From NCBI GenBank assembly GCA_019096155.1, contig JAHCVI010000001.1:6634001-6698000 (forward strand): a stretch of 64,000 bases of DNA, given 5' to 3'. The stretch is from Staphylotrichum longicolle. Its lineage: Eukaryota; Ascomycota; Sordariomycetes; Sordariales; Chaetomiaceae. A program made the position numbers and the translations under genes. Positions 33,699-43,523 of the stretch are shown in pieces. Every line of letters starts with the position of its first letter. Positions within the stretch are counted from its first letter, which is position 1. A model generated the notes under the pieces. That model saw only the letters and a list, made by a program, of their open reading frames with translations, made no database searches and was not told where the DNA came from.

Positions 33699-35060
33699 TC
33701 AAGGCTTGTGTATCCTCACCAACGCCAGGAAATAATCCTCCAGCGGCACCAGATTCAACAAGAAGCCATTGAAATGCCACGCCAGAATGCACGCGCACGC
33801 GCCCGCGACCGCGTCCAGCACGAAGTGGTTCGCCGTCGCCACGATCGCCGTCAGGATCACCGCCGGGTACACCATGCCGATGGCCACGATCGCCAGCCGC
33901 CTCCAGCCGAGCCGGCCCTTCTTGCGCAGCGGTACCGTCGCGATCGTCAGCCCGATCAGGAACGAGTACCCAAAGTGCAGCGACGGCATCGCCGCGTACT
34001 GGTTGCAGAACCGGTTCGTCGTCCACACGCTGCTGTCGCCGTCGGCGCCGTGCACGGTATCCACGAACCCGAACGACCGGGCCTCCTTGGCGTGCGCGCC
34101 GTGGTACGCCGGGTCGCTCAGCAGGCGCGGGGGCATGCACGGCCAAAAGGTGAAGACGATGAAGGCGAGCAGGTTGCACATGGCCATGGTGCGGCGGCGG
34201 CGCTCGTAGACGGCCGGGCCGAACGCGGGCGCGTAGTCGCGCCAGTTGTCCAGGACGGCGCCGCCGGGCTGCGCCTCCTGGATCTTGTGCCGCGGGCGCG
34301 CCGTCGTGACGTGGTACAGCACGATGAGGTAGAGGATGGTGCCCGGGATGTGGATGAACGAGTACGTCTTGTTGGTCCACCGCATCAGCGTCGGGTGCTG
34401 CAGGAACCACTGCTGGACCGTGGGCTCGATGAAGATGCCGAGCCGCTGCTCGACGTGGATTACCTGGAGCGCGTGCTCGCGCGCCGTCTCGACGGTGGAC
34501 GCTTGGAGCGTGACGGCCGTGAAGGCACGGCCGAGTTGGTAAACCTGGTAGGGAAGGGCGGTGTCAGCATTTGTGGGAACGACAAACAGAAGGAGAGGGC
34601 AAGAGGAAGAGGAGCATACCCAGTAGATCAACGCCCAGTACCACACTTCAACGAGGAACGGCAGCTTTTGGAGCACTCGGCTGAGGAGGCGGTCCCGGAA
34701 GACCTCTGTGTTGGGCGTCGTCACCTCCTTCTCCCACGACATGAAGCGCAGCGTCCGTTGCCGCCATTTTGAGGGCGGCCGCGTGGCGATGTCTTCGGCG
34801 AGCGTGCTGCTCGAGCTGCTACTGGATCGGCTTAGTGACGACGGCAGCAGGGTGCGGTCGTCTTCTTTGCTCTTCCTGCCGATTTCGAGGTCCTCGTCTT
34901 CGTTATCGGGGATGTACTTGAGATGCTGCCATGGCTCGGGCCTGGTGGAGGTGTAGTGCGAGCGGGAGAGCGCGGCACGGGTTCTGTTGCGGTTGACGAT
35001 GGTGCCGAAAGTCAACAAGCTGACCACGACGAGTGGTTCCAAGACGGCGCCGATCGCCAT
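33699..35060 (-). CDS. PAP2-superfamily membrane protein, AUR1-like
   Basis: Exons 35060-34620 and 34544-33699 (428 aa). The 75-bp intron is in frame, but its GTATGC donor and TACCAG acceptor, and the joined IYWVYQLGRAFTAV, support splicing. Start at the MAIGAVLEPLVVVSLL methionine; a longer upstream frame is likely 5' UTR. After a charged Ser-rich cytosolic stretch (about 70-110) come six or so membrane segments. The signature of inositolphosphotransferase/PAP2 enzymes is visible: CNQYAAMPSLHFGYSF (second motif, catalytic His) and ATANHFVLDAVAG (third motif with His and Asp). AUR1-like family members transfer phosphoinositol or hydrolyse lipid phosphates in Golgi or ER membranes. This is not the essential AUR1 by length or N-terminus; in ascomycetes several paralogues of unknown substrate exist. 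Confidence 0.87.
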   Translation of the reverse strand: MAIGAVLEPLVVVSLLTFGTIVNRNRTRAALSRSHYTSTRPEPWQHLKYIPDNEDEDLEIGRKSKEDDRTLLPSSLSRSSSSSSSTLAEDIATRPPSKWRQRTLRFMSWEKEVTTPNTEVFRDRLLSRVLQKLPFLVEVWYWALIYWVCSSSSCPLLLFVVPTNADTALPYQVYQLGRAFTAVTLQASTVETAREHALQVIHVEQRLGIFIEPTVQQWFLQHPTLMRWTNKTYSFIHIPGTILYLIVLYHVTTARPRHKIQEAQPGGAVLDNWRDYAPAFGPAVYERRRRTMAMCNLLAFIVFTFWPCMPPRLLSDPAYHGAHAKEARSFGFVDTVHGADGDSSVWTTNRFCNQYAAMPSLHFGYSFLIGLTIATVPLRKKGRLGWRRLAIVAIGMVYPAVILTAIVATANHFVLDAVAGACACILAWHFNGFLLNLVPLEDYFLALVRIHKP

Positions 35061-37479
35061 GCTGAGAGAGAAGAGTCGGGGACCGGAGGTGGCTTGCCCT
35101 GCGTCAGAGGCTCGTAAAAGGTCACGGCCAGGCGGGCAACAACTAAACTCCGACCAAGGGCTGCAGGAAAGGCTGGAGTGTTCGATGATGGAAGAGACAT
35201 CAGACGGCCAGATCAACCAAAACACAAAGCACTTGCAGATGGGCGATGGAGGGGGGATATCACTGGGGACTGCACAGGGGCGGTCGGTGATCTAGCCCAT
35301 GCCAGGCCCCGTGGTGCTCCCAAACCCGGGCCAGGAACTCCTTTCCATCCCTCCAGATCCCTGATCCGCGGCGACGAGAATCGACCACTCTTCTCGCATC
35401 ATGTCGTTCTGTTCCCCACCCTCGGCGCGTGTCAGTGGGTGTAAGGGCACGGCGAACCGGGAAGCTGCTGGGTGCCCTCGCATCAAAAGGTCCACAACCC
35501 ATAGCCCGGGAGCTAATCCACGGCCACGGTCCGAGGCAAACGGGGCGGGAAGATACCCAACGGCCCCGTTCTGTCGGCAGCTGGCACAGACACCCTGACG
35601 CGTTTCCCTCTCTGGCTCGCTTGGGGCCAATCTTTGAACCTCAAGAACATGTCCGGATGTGTCGGCACAAGACCAAGAGGTCGGAGGGTGGGGGCCTTGG
35701 CCAACCGATGGTGAAAAGCTTGGAACCTCCACCAACTCTCGGGATCTTGCCAACCTCCGGTGCGTTATGCGCCGATACGAAGAATGACGCCTGCTCTGTC
35801 CGAGCTTTGTGCAGCATTGACAATGAGGTTAGAAGGGATACGTGCTGGAGGCGAGACATCGTGACGGCGCCCAGCGCAGTGGCAAGCACGTCTCGCACGC
35901 AGAACAAAAGGAAGGGCTTCCGTAATAATCTGTACAGAAAATCTCTAGACCCTGCACGGCTGCCGCCGATTACTTGCACAGTGGACCGATGGACGTCGTG
36001 TTGTGGAGTGTACGTTGGAGATGTGTGGAGTTTGATCAGAGAACCAACCCCAACATGATCCGAGACAGAAAATGAATCCCAGTCTCTCATGATCGCCCCT
36101 GTGCAAGTCGGTGCATCGGGCGTCCGACAGCCCGGCTCGGACTCTGGAGAGAAACCGATTCATGTGGTGTGTCAACCTGGACAAAGTCCACTGACCAACA
36201 GACCCAAGGGTTCCCAAAGGGGCATAAGGACATGCTCACCCGATGAAACACACCTGCACAGCAGTAGCGTCTTGGGCCACGTCATTGCTGCGATTGGCGT
36301 GGTGATGGAAGCGGAGCAATCGGCAAGTCGACTCCACTCTTTTGCAAATGGGATTTCCAAGAGCACCGTCATGCTGCCAGGGCCCGTGCCCAGTCAGATC
36401 TTTATCATCACAACACGCGGAAAACTCCTGAGAGAAGCCACGCCTCGGCACAAACACGAGGCATGAACAAAACTCAGGGATCAAGGTCCTCTCCAGGTCA
36501 GGGACGCATGAGGGCTGAAACAAGCCTTATGGCAGGCTTCCAGGGACCTGGAGAGGAGGAGAATACTTGGAGCCGGCCTCGACAAAGGAACCCACCGGAA
36601 TTCCTCAACTTTGCCATTCGGAGCGGAATCCAGGACAAAATGTCCGACCTTGGATCGGCATACGGGCGCAAACTTCCGCAGCTTAAAGCCGGGAAGCCCG
36701 GAACCCCACCCAATACAAAAGTTAGCGCTCTTGGCATCCTGTCGCGTGAGAATTTTCCATGTTTGGGCCGTGGTGGGTGAGAAAAAAGTGTACATGCCGT
36801 TTCTCGCTGCGGCACTGTCACGGGCTCGGGCAAACCCGCCGTGGCTTAATCATATATCAAGGGTTAGGGTGACAACCCGCTCGAGCCGCTGCCGAGGTTT
36901 CCTCGCGCAACCACAGATAACATACCCATCGCAAGTTGACTCGGACGAAGCCCCTGTCTGAATGTCTGGCCGCTTGGAAACGCGGCTCTGAAGTAGGTTG
37001 CAGTGGACGGTGCGCCGACCACTTTCATGGTGCAGTTCACCTGGGCTCCATGTGCAAACCAGGGAATGATCGGACCCCGTGGAACCGAGGATCGGGGTAG
37101 GCATTATCTGAGATCAATACCTAACACTCGAGGGCATTAGTGTGTGTGTAAGAGGGAGAGATTCCCGTGCCTAGTCGCCTTGCCCCTTGTGGCTGGAACA
37201 TCCAAATATGTGCAAATTGGTGATGCATTCTCTGGTTGTTGAGTGGAAGATAGGGAAATCCCAAGGCAAATGGACTGTGGAATGCGGAGGTTGGGAATGG
37301 GATTTGCATCTAGAAAGAGGGGAGAACGCCGTTTTTGTTAAGGGAGAGAGGTGAGCGAAAGGGGGAGTGGCGGTTGGTGGGGGAGGCGTACGTGTATAGG
37401 ATTATAGAGGGCGAGGCGATGGAGGGAGAGGGAGGGATGCGGGAGTTTTGCATTATATGATCTATCTACCGGTAGGTAC
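35061..37479. other. Long intergenic region
   Basis: About 2.4 kb without a gene I can support. Open frames such as 35429-36058 and 35641-36090 have biased, domain-free translations. Near 37330-37440 the plus strand is purine-rich (GGGAGAGAGG, GGAGGGAGAGGGAGGG), likely 3' UTR of the F-box gene on the minus strand. Confidence 0.45.
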
Positions 37480-39522
37480 CTAATTGTCTGCCAGAGGCCA
37501 GCTGCGCCAGTCCTCGTACCACTGGGACGACGAGCCCGGCGTCTCTGGCCAAATGCGCCGGAAAATGGGCATGAACTGGCTGGAGGATTCCCTTTCCGCC
37601 GCAGTCGCGAACCAATCCGGAACGGCGGGCCCGAGACGGCCCTCGCTGTCGGTTTCCCGCACGCGGATTGTGTGGCGGGCGTCGTCGCGCACGTCTCGCT
37701 CCAGCAGCCAGCAGCGGCCGAGCGCGGCCACATAGGTATGCAGATTCCACCCGGCGCGCACTCTCAGGCTCCGGCGCGGGAAGGCATTGCCCCCTTTAGG
37801 CCGGATCGTGACGCGCTCGAGCGCGAGGGCCGCGGCGTCGCCGTAGGCGCGGGCTTTTGCGGCGCAGATCGTGGCGAAGATGGCCCGCGCCAGCGTCTCG
37901 TCGACGGCTGTGTTGATCATGGCGTCGCGCGCGTGGCCGTTGCGATGCGGCTTCAGCTTGCCCTGGAGATACTGGCTGTCAAACTCGTCAAAGGACGGGT
38001 CGATGGCCGTATCGTACGTCGTCTCGTCCAGATACTGCAGGTACCGGTCGTCAGAGGATAGGTCGGCGGTAGTACTGGGAGACGCGACGGGGAGCCACGG
38101 GGTAGGTGACGCGTCAAGAGTGAGAGCGAGGCGACGGAGCCCCGCGAAGCGGCCGACGGCCTTGTACGTGGCCACCTCGGCAGCGTCGCCCCGAGAACGG
38201 CGGATCGTGAGGGCTAGCGTCGCGACATGCGGGCAGCGAGCTGCCAGTTCCAAGATGGCTGCTTCATTCAGGCCCTGACCCGGTACGTCCTTCGTCCGTA
38301 GCCACAGCTCCCGCAAACCGGCGGGCAGCGCCGCGGCGAGGGATACGTTAGGGGGCCATGCAACAATCTCCAGGCTGGTGAGCCGGGGTAAGCGGCGGAT
38401 AAACTCCTTGATGTCGTCGTAGTACCTATCTCCTTCTTCTTTTGCGCAGACAAACGTCAAGCTTGTCAGACACGAGAAGCTGCCGGCTCTTAGCAAGCTC
38501 CCGAGCGCTCCAGACGTGACGACGCGGTGGAGCCTTAGGGTGCGGAGCAAGGACAGGTCGGTGCTTGCTCTCCAGCCGTCGATATCCCGCTCGGCTAGAA
38601 ATCTCCCCATGCTGACCCCTAGTTCTAGTGATTCGAGCCGGGCTAGCGCGTAGGGCAGGTCCTGGCCAGCGCGGGTGAAGCCGTTCCAGCGAGGGGGCGG
38701 CTGAAAATCTCCATCCTGGTCGTAACAATACGAGCGGTCCTGGAACAAGTGTACCTGCTTTAGGTTCGGCGCCAGACCGCGAACAATATTCTGCACGGCG
38801 TCGGCGTAGCCGTCTGGTGCGCCATAGTCCAAATGTTTCGTGTAGTACCACATCCATAAGCCGTAGAGGCACGGCGCCGTCACAAGCGCTAGCTCGTCAG
38901 GGTCCGTGTTCGTAAGATGCAGGCTACGCGGCGCAAGGGTAAAAACGTGCAGTCGGCAGCGCGGCTGATATTGCAGTAGTGCCGGGAGAAGGCCGCGTGG
39001 TAACTGTGGGAGGCCCGAGTATAAGACGTCGTGTAGACGCGGGAGCAGCTGCACTAGGCGGGCCAATGGTGGCCCTCTCGCGTCAGTCCTCTCGGCCATG
39101 TCGGGGTTCCGTTCATGGAGCGGGGTGGGGCCGAATTTCAAGCGCGGCAACGGCCCTTGCAGCCCGTCCTGGCCGCCGTCGACCACCTCGGAGACGCTGA
39201 GCGGGAGGCCAAAGGACCAGGACTTGGTGCCGGCGTTGAGGTCCTCGTCGCCCTGGCGGCCCGTGATCAGCAGGATGCGGACGTCGGAGAAGGACCCATG
39301 GCGCTCGAGCATGCCAATGCATTCGTCGACGTCCAGCTGCACCTGGCGCGGGCTGCTGGACGAGAACTCGATGGTGTGGAAGAAGAGGCGCTTTGCGGCG
39401 GCATGGCAGCGTTTGCTGGCGAGCGCGAAGGACAACAGGCTATGGCAGTGCGAAACTCGGACATATTCGCAGACGCGAGCCAAAAGCTCGGCTGGGAGGC
39501 TCTCCAGGAGTGAGGTAGCCAT
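37480..39522 (-). CDS. F-box protein with leucine-rich C-terminal region
   Basis: Single exon. The ATG at 39520-39522 gives MATSLLESLPAELLARVCEYV, an F-box; an earlier in-frame ATG 63 bases upstream adds only a basic tail. 680 aa. The F-box (residues 5-45) continues LLSFALASKRCHAAAKRLFFHTIEF, the usual Skp1-binding helices. The rest contains irregular leucine-rich stretches (LRTLRLHRVV, LTSLTFVCAKEEG, LTSLEIVAWPP, LRELWLR, VATLALTIRRSRG) spaced like degenerate LRRs of fungal F-box proteins. It would act as a substrate adaptor in an SCF ubiquitin ligase; the target is unknown. Frame is open and codon usage matches neighbours, so the gene appears intact. It is not obviously related to the partial F-box gene at the left window edge. 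Confidence 0.85.
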   Translation of the reverse strand: MATSLLESLPAELLARVCEYVRVSHCHSLLSFALASKRCHAAAKRLFFHTIEFSSSSPRQVQLDVDECIGMLERHGSFSDVRILLITGRQGDEDLNAGTKSWSFGLPLSVSEVVDGGQDGLQGPLPRLKFGPTPLHERNPDMAERTDARGPPLARLVQLLPRLHDVLYSGLPQLPRGLLPALLQYQPRCRLHVFTLAPRSLHLTNTDPDELALVTAPCLYGLWMWYYTKHLDYGAPDGYADAVQNIVRGLAPNLKQVHLFQDRSYCYDQDGDFQPPPRWNGFTRAGQDLPYALARLESLELGVSMGRFLAERDIDGWRASTDLSLLRTLRLHRVVTSGALGSLLRAGSFSCLTSLTFVCAKEEGDRYYDDIKEFIRRLPRLTSLEIVAWPPNVSLAAALPAGLRELWLRTKDVPGQGLNEAAILELAARCPHVATLALTIRRSRGDAAEVATYKAVGRFAGLRRLALTLDASPTPWLPVASPSTTADLSSDDRYLQYLDETTYDTAIDPSFDEFDSQYLQGKLKPHRNGHARDAMINTAVDETLARAIFATICAAKARAYGDAAALALERVTIRPKGGNAFPRRSLRVRAGWNLHTYVAALGRCWLLERDVRDDARHTIRVRETDSEGRLGPAVPDWFATAAERESSSQFMPIFRRIWPETPGSSSQWYEDWRSWPLADN

Positions 39523-39592
39523 TGTCCAGTGGTGAACGGAAAGGCGGGTCGCGTGGGCGCTGGGGACGCGGGTGGATTGGTTCAATTGAGTT

Positions 39593-39610
39593 TCAGCGGG
39601 TACCCGCTGA
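39593..39610. promoter_or_regulatory. 18-bp perfect palindrome with CGG-N4-CCG core
   Basis: TCAGCGGGTACCCGCTGA is its own reverse complement and lies about 70 bp upstream of the F-box start codon. Its core CGGGTACCCG is two CGG half-sites in inverted orientation, the arrangement bound by dimeric Zn2Cys6 regulators. Confidence 0.55.
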
Positions 39611-39627
39611 GTTGATAAATTACCTGA

Positions 39628-40360
39628 ATGTCGGCTTTTGCGCTTGTGGTGTTCAAAGGGCGTCTGGACGCGGTTCGCCTGCTGCTTGATGCTGGCGCCT
39701 CGACTGACCGGGGGAAAGAAAGGAATCTTGTCGCCCCTCGATGTAAGGCGCCTGTTACATCTCGAGGATGAGAGTGAGCAAAAAAATGTAGAGGAATTCG
39801 AGGGAGAAGTTTTCAGGTCGTCAACTGAAACTATCCTGATCTTGACCTAGAACAAGACGAATGGAGAGGTATTTCCCCCAGAATTCGCAACTGGGGTGTG
39901 AACCTTAACATCTTAGAAAAGCAGCAAGCTGGTCGGTTGGAAGTCTTGAGCTATTTCGTTGATTGCGGTCACCTCGTCAACGCCGTGGGCTTTACTTTCA
40001 CGCTGCCTGTGCCCCATCCAGTCAGAGCACCGCGATGCTCTCATGGCATCAACGACGACAATTTACGAACTAGCTTCTCAGACAGAACAAGTCCTGTTCA
40101 CAATGATGATGGAGGAAGGCCCTGGCCAGCCAAGCACGCCGGCGCAGCTCCAGCATGACCTGGAAAATGGCATAACTATACGCACATTACATCGGACCCT
40201 TTGGGTTTTCGTCGGTGCTACGAAAACTCAGCGAAAAGAGAGCGCATTATTGATTGAGAAAGGGGCGAATCTCGAAAAGCTCAGCGATGAATAGGTACAT
40301 GAAAGGGCTGCAGAAGCTGGCAGGGAGTTGGGAGAAGAGTCTGCTTAAAGAGGGAGCAGT
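39628..40360 (+). pseudogene. Degenerate ankyrin-repeat gene relic
   Basis: Short pieces of ankyrin repeats recur in the same direction but in frames broken by stops. From 39628, MSAFALVVFKGRLDAVRLLLDAGASTDRG is a clear ankyrin repeat that stops at about 39765. Around 39930-39980, GRLEVLSYFVDCG looks like another repeat. At about 40205-40300, KTQRKESALLIEKGANLEKLSDE resembles a third, again ended by a stop. No start-to-stop frame or splice pattern reconnects them, so I infer an eroded ankyrin gene. Its 5' end may have been lost where it abuts the F-box promoter. Confidence 0.6.
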
Positions 40361-40546
40361 GGTCAATTTGCCTAGGTCAAGAAACTGTTTGTACACTCAA
40401 TGGGACCTGTTCGGTTGTGTACGCAATGAGTTCTAGCCAGGCCACATGTTCTGCTTTTCCCCGGAATACACCAGTGGCCATCCCGTCCCATGTCCAGGTA
40501 GTTTACTTCACGGGAAATCCAATGACCGCTTTCCAGAGAAGGATTC

Positions 40547-42398
40547 CTAATCCGCATACAGCTCTTCTCGCCTCTCCACTGGGTTGTCAATGTGGTTGTT
40601 GAACTCGCTTTCCTGCTCGACCAGGAACAAAGAGGCTACACGTTGCATCAGCAATGTCTCACACTATGCCAGGAAAGGTCCAAACTTACCAACAGCTGCG
40701 AGCACGAGGAAACACCCCGCGGCTATCCAGACATGTCGAAACGCCACCACATACGTATCCAAAAGCGCAGCGACTCCGCTGTTGACAATCTCCAGCGTAA
40801 TCCCCGGGACAGCTCTCACTGCCGTCTCATTCCTCGACGCCAGCGCAGCCACAAACCCCGGGATATCCTCCACGGCCAGGCCCTTTGGCACGACCGCCTC
40901 CCCCACATTCCTCCCCAGCTTGGTCATCGCCTCGTTGAAGATGGCATTATACACCGCCAACCCCACCGTGCCCCCGAGCGAGCGCACGCTGATAAACAAC
41001 CCGCTCGCAATGCTAATCAGCTCCGGCGGCGTCGACACCTGCGCGACGGCAATCAACGTGCTGATGATCACCCCGAACGCCATCCCCGGCAGCACCACAT
41101 ACCCCCACACCGCATGGTCACTGCCCCGCCGTGCCGTGGCCATGCACACGAAGAACACGGTCAGCAGCGCGAACGCGCCCACCGTGATCCACCGCACCCG
41201 CCGCGTGCGCGCGCACCACCACCCGGCCAGGCAGGCGCTGGGCACGGCGACGATGAAGAACAGGCCCGCGCGCACGGCGACCAGCACGGCGTCCGTCTCG
41301 TACAGCACGCCGATCTCGAAGGCGAGGTAGCTGTTGATGGCGAAGAAGGCGACGCCCTCGAAGAAGATGGCGAAGGTGGCGACGGAGAAGTTGCTGTTGC
41401 GCGAGAAGAGGCCGTGGTGGAAGAGGCCGTCCTTTTTGTACACGGTGGAGTAGAGCGCGAAGGCGAGGGAGAGGGCGACGCCGACGGCGAAGGTGGCGCT
41501 CACACGCGCGTTGGACCAGGGGTAGGGGTTCTTGGAGTAGGAGAGGGCGACGGAGAAGAGGGTGAGGCCCGCGGCGAAGAGGAAGTAGCCCGGCCAGTCG
41601 AGCTTGCGGAGCTTCTGGGCGAAGGTGTACTGGGATTGGGCGGGGAGGGGCGGCGGGTTGTAGACGAGCGCGCAGACGAGGGTCGCGAAGAGGAAGCAGC
41701 TCATGGCTATGTAGAAGTACTTGCGGAAGCCGTCCGAGGCCGGGTCGTTGGTGCGGTTGAGGGCGGCGCCGACCAGCAAACCTATGATGCTGCCGATCAT
41801 GCTCGCGATCTGGGGGATTGCTGCGGCCCATGCCCGCCATCGGCGGGGTAGGATTTCAGCCGTCACGGCGTGCAAGAGGGGCTGGATGCCAAAGGAGGCA
41901 CCGACGAAGGAAAAGCCGGCTATTGCCATGGCCATCGACGAGGCTCGGGAGATGATGATGGAGCCGACGCCCCCCGACAGGGTGAGCGAGACTAAAAACC
42001 ATTTTCGCCCCCATAGGTCCGCAGCCTGGCACACGATGGGGCCGACGACGACGGTGAATATGCCAATGCACTGGAGGAACCACACGGAGTTGGTGGCGTC
42101 ATGGAAGTGTGCTGCAATGGTTTGCGCTTGCTATCGCCGTGCGTTAGTAAACACGGAGGTCAGGTCAAGACTCAAGAAGACCTACAACACCCGCGCCGAC
42201 GATGCTGACGAGTTGGGAAAAGTAGATCAAGCACACGGCTATTACTGCGAGAAAGGTCTTTGCATGCAGATGAGGAACGGGTTCGTCAATCCCATGCGGC
42301 GTCAGCGAGACGACCGCTTCCTTGGAAGTGGCAGATGTGGGAGTCGGGGCATGCTCGGTCTCACTGGGAGGAGTAGGTGACTCCTTCGACTCTTCCAT
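40547..42398 (-). CDS. MFS transporter, TRI12/siderophore-efflux type
   Basis: Exons 42398-42186, 42130-40690 and 40635-40547 (580 aa). Intron 1 joins VSIVGAGV to QAQTIAAHFHDATNSVWF; intron 2 replaces an early stop and adds the expected tail SLFLVEQESEFNNHIDNPV..ELYAD, typical of this family. A hydrophilic N-terminus with Pro/Ser/Glu is followed by about 14 predicted membrane segments. Motifs include QAADLWGRKWFLV (MFS motif A region, loop 2-3), GFSFVGASFGIQPLLHAVTAEILPRRWRAWA and NPPPLPAQSQ. Relatives export trichothecenes or siderophores or are drug:H+ antiporters in the plasma membrane; substrate here is unknown. No biosynthetic cluster surrounds it. Length is normal for 14-segment fungal transporters. 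Confidence 0.9.
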
Positions 42399-43523
42399 GG
42401 TATGCTGTTGAGGGGGGTTTGTCTGGGAGGGTTGAGCCTACCAGGCTGATACTTGTGAGTGGTGACTTCTGTAAGAGCGCGGTAGGAAGGAGTGGTGAGA
42501 CAAAGTTTTGGGCATACTCAAGCCCAAGCCTTAAATACCTTATTGTATCGTTGGATTTGCCGGCCGCAGATCGCTCGGACATGTACCCTCTGATTTATAT
42601 CTTCTTTCGTCAAGCATGCTCGAGCATCACCGAGCCAAGATACCATATGCCCGCTTCCTCCTGGCCTTTCCTCGGGGACCGAAGTGGGTCGCATCTCAGT
42701 TCTTGGGTCTGGCATTGCATTGGACGGATGCAGCCGTCAGAGGATCTCGGGGACGCTGACCACCGAGGGGTGTGAGACCGTGCGACATATCCCCGAGAAG
42801 CGTATGAAGGTGCGGGGATGGGTAAGAGTCGAGAAAAGATCGCAGCAGTTGATGTGCCATACCGTTGTACAGATCACTATCCCACATCACGGCCTTGCTG
42901 TTGCAACCCAAACCTTATCGATTGATCTTGTTACGTCTCCTCGGTATGAACATCGTGGACGTTGTCCGTGTTACCACCCATGTCGCCCACAGAGGTGCGG
43001 CAAGGGAACCCAGTTGAAAAAACACCATCTCAAAACCACATTCCGTCAAGTGTGTGTCCTTGATAAAATGCTCGTCAATAGTCCTTCACGTGTCCTTCAC
43101 TGTTCTTAGCTGCCTTGGGGTGTTCATCATGGATGACCTGGTCTCTCCAATTGATTTGTCGCTGCAATTTTCGTCGAGCCCGAGACTTTGTTGGGAGACG
43201 CACAAAAAGGAAAAGGCCCAGGATCTCGTCGAGGTGTAAATGAGGAACGCTTGGTTCCAGGGAGCTTGGTTCCGGTGGTTTGAATGAGGTGGTGGAACCT
43301 GGAAGGATTCAAAGTGGGGTGTGAGCACTCCTGCCGGGGCTGGTGGGGTTGCTGGCCCAGTGGGGTTCTACCTTACCCTGGCCTGTGGAGCTCGGCACTC
43401 GAGGCACCCCACAGTTGCACAGCACGCGTTCCGTTGCAGCTTGACGCGTCTTCCATTCCAACAGATGCCAGCTCCTGTTCCGCGCCGCAATGCTGAGTGC
43501 AATGCGGGACCACGACCCGACCA
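42399..43523. other. Intergenic, divergent upstream region
   Basis: About 1.1 kb between the MFS start and the start of the acidic nuclear protein. No coding frame with a recognisable domain. Confidence 0.5.

Noticed and set aside
40547..42398. TRI12-type transporter and TRI14-like gene in one window, suggesting a trichothecene cluster
   Set aside because: They are about 13 kb apart, the TRI14-like gene appears broken, and no terpene synthase, P450 or TRI5-like gene is present. Both families are widespread outside such clusters.
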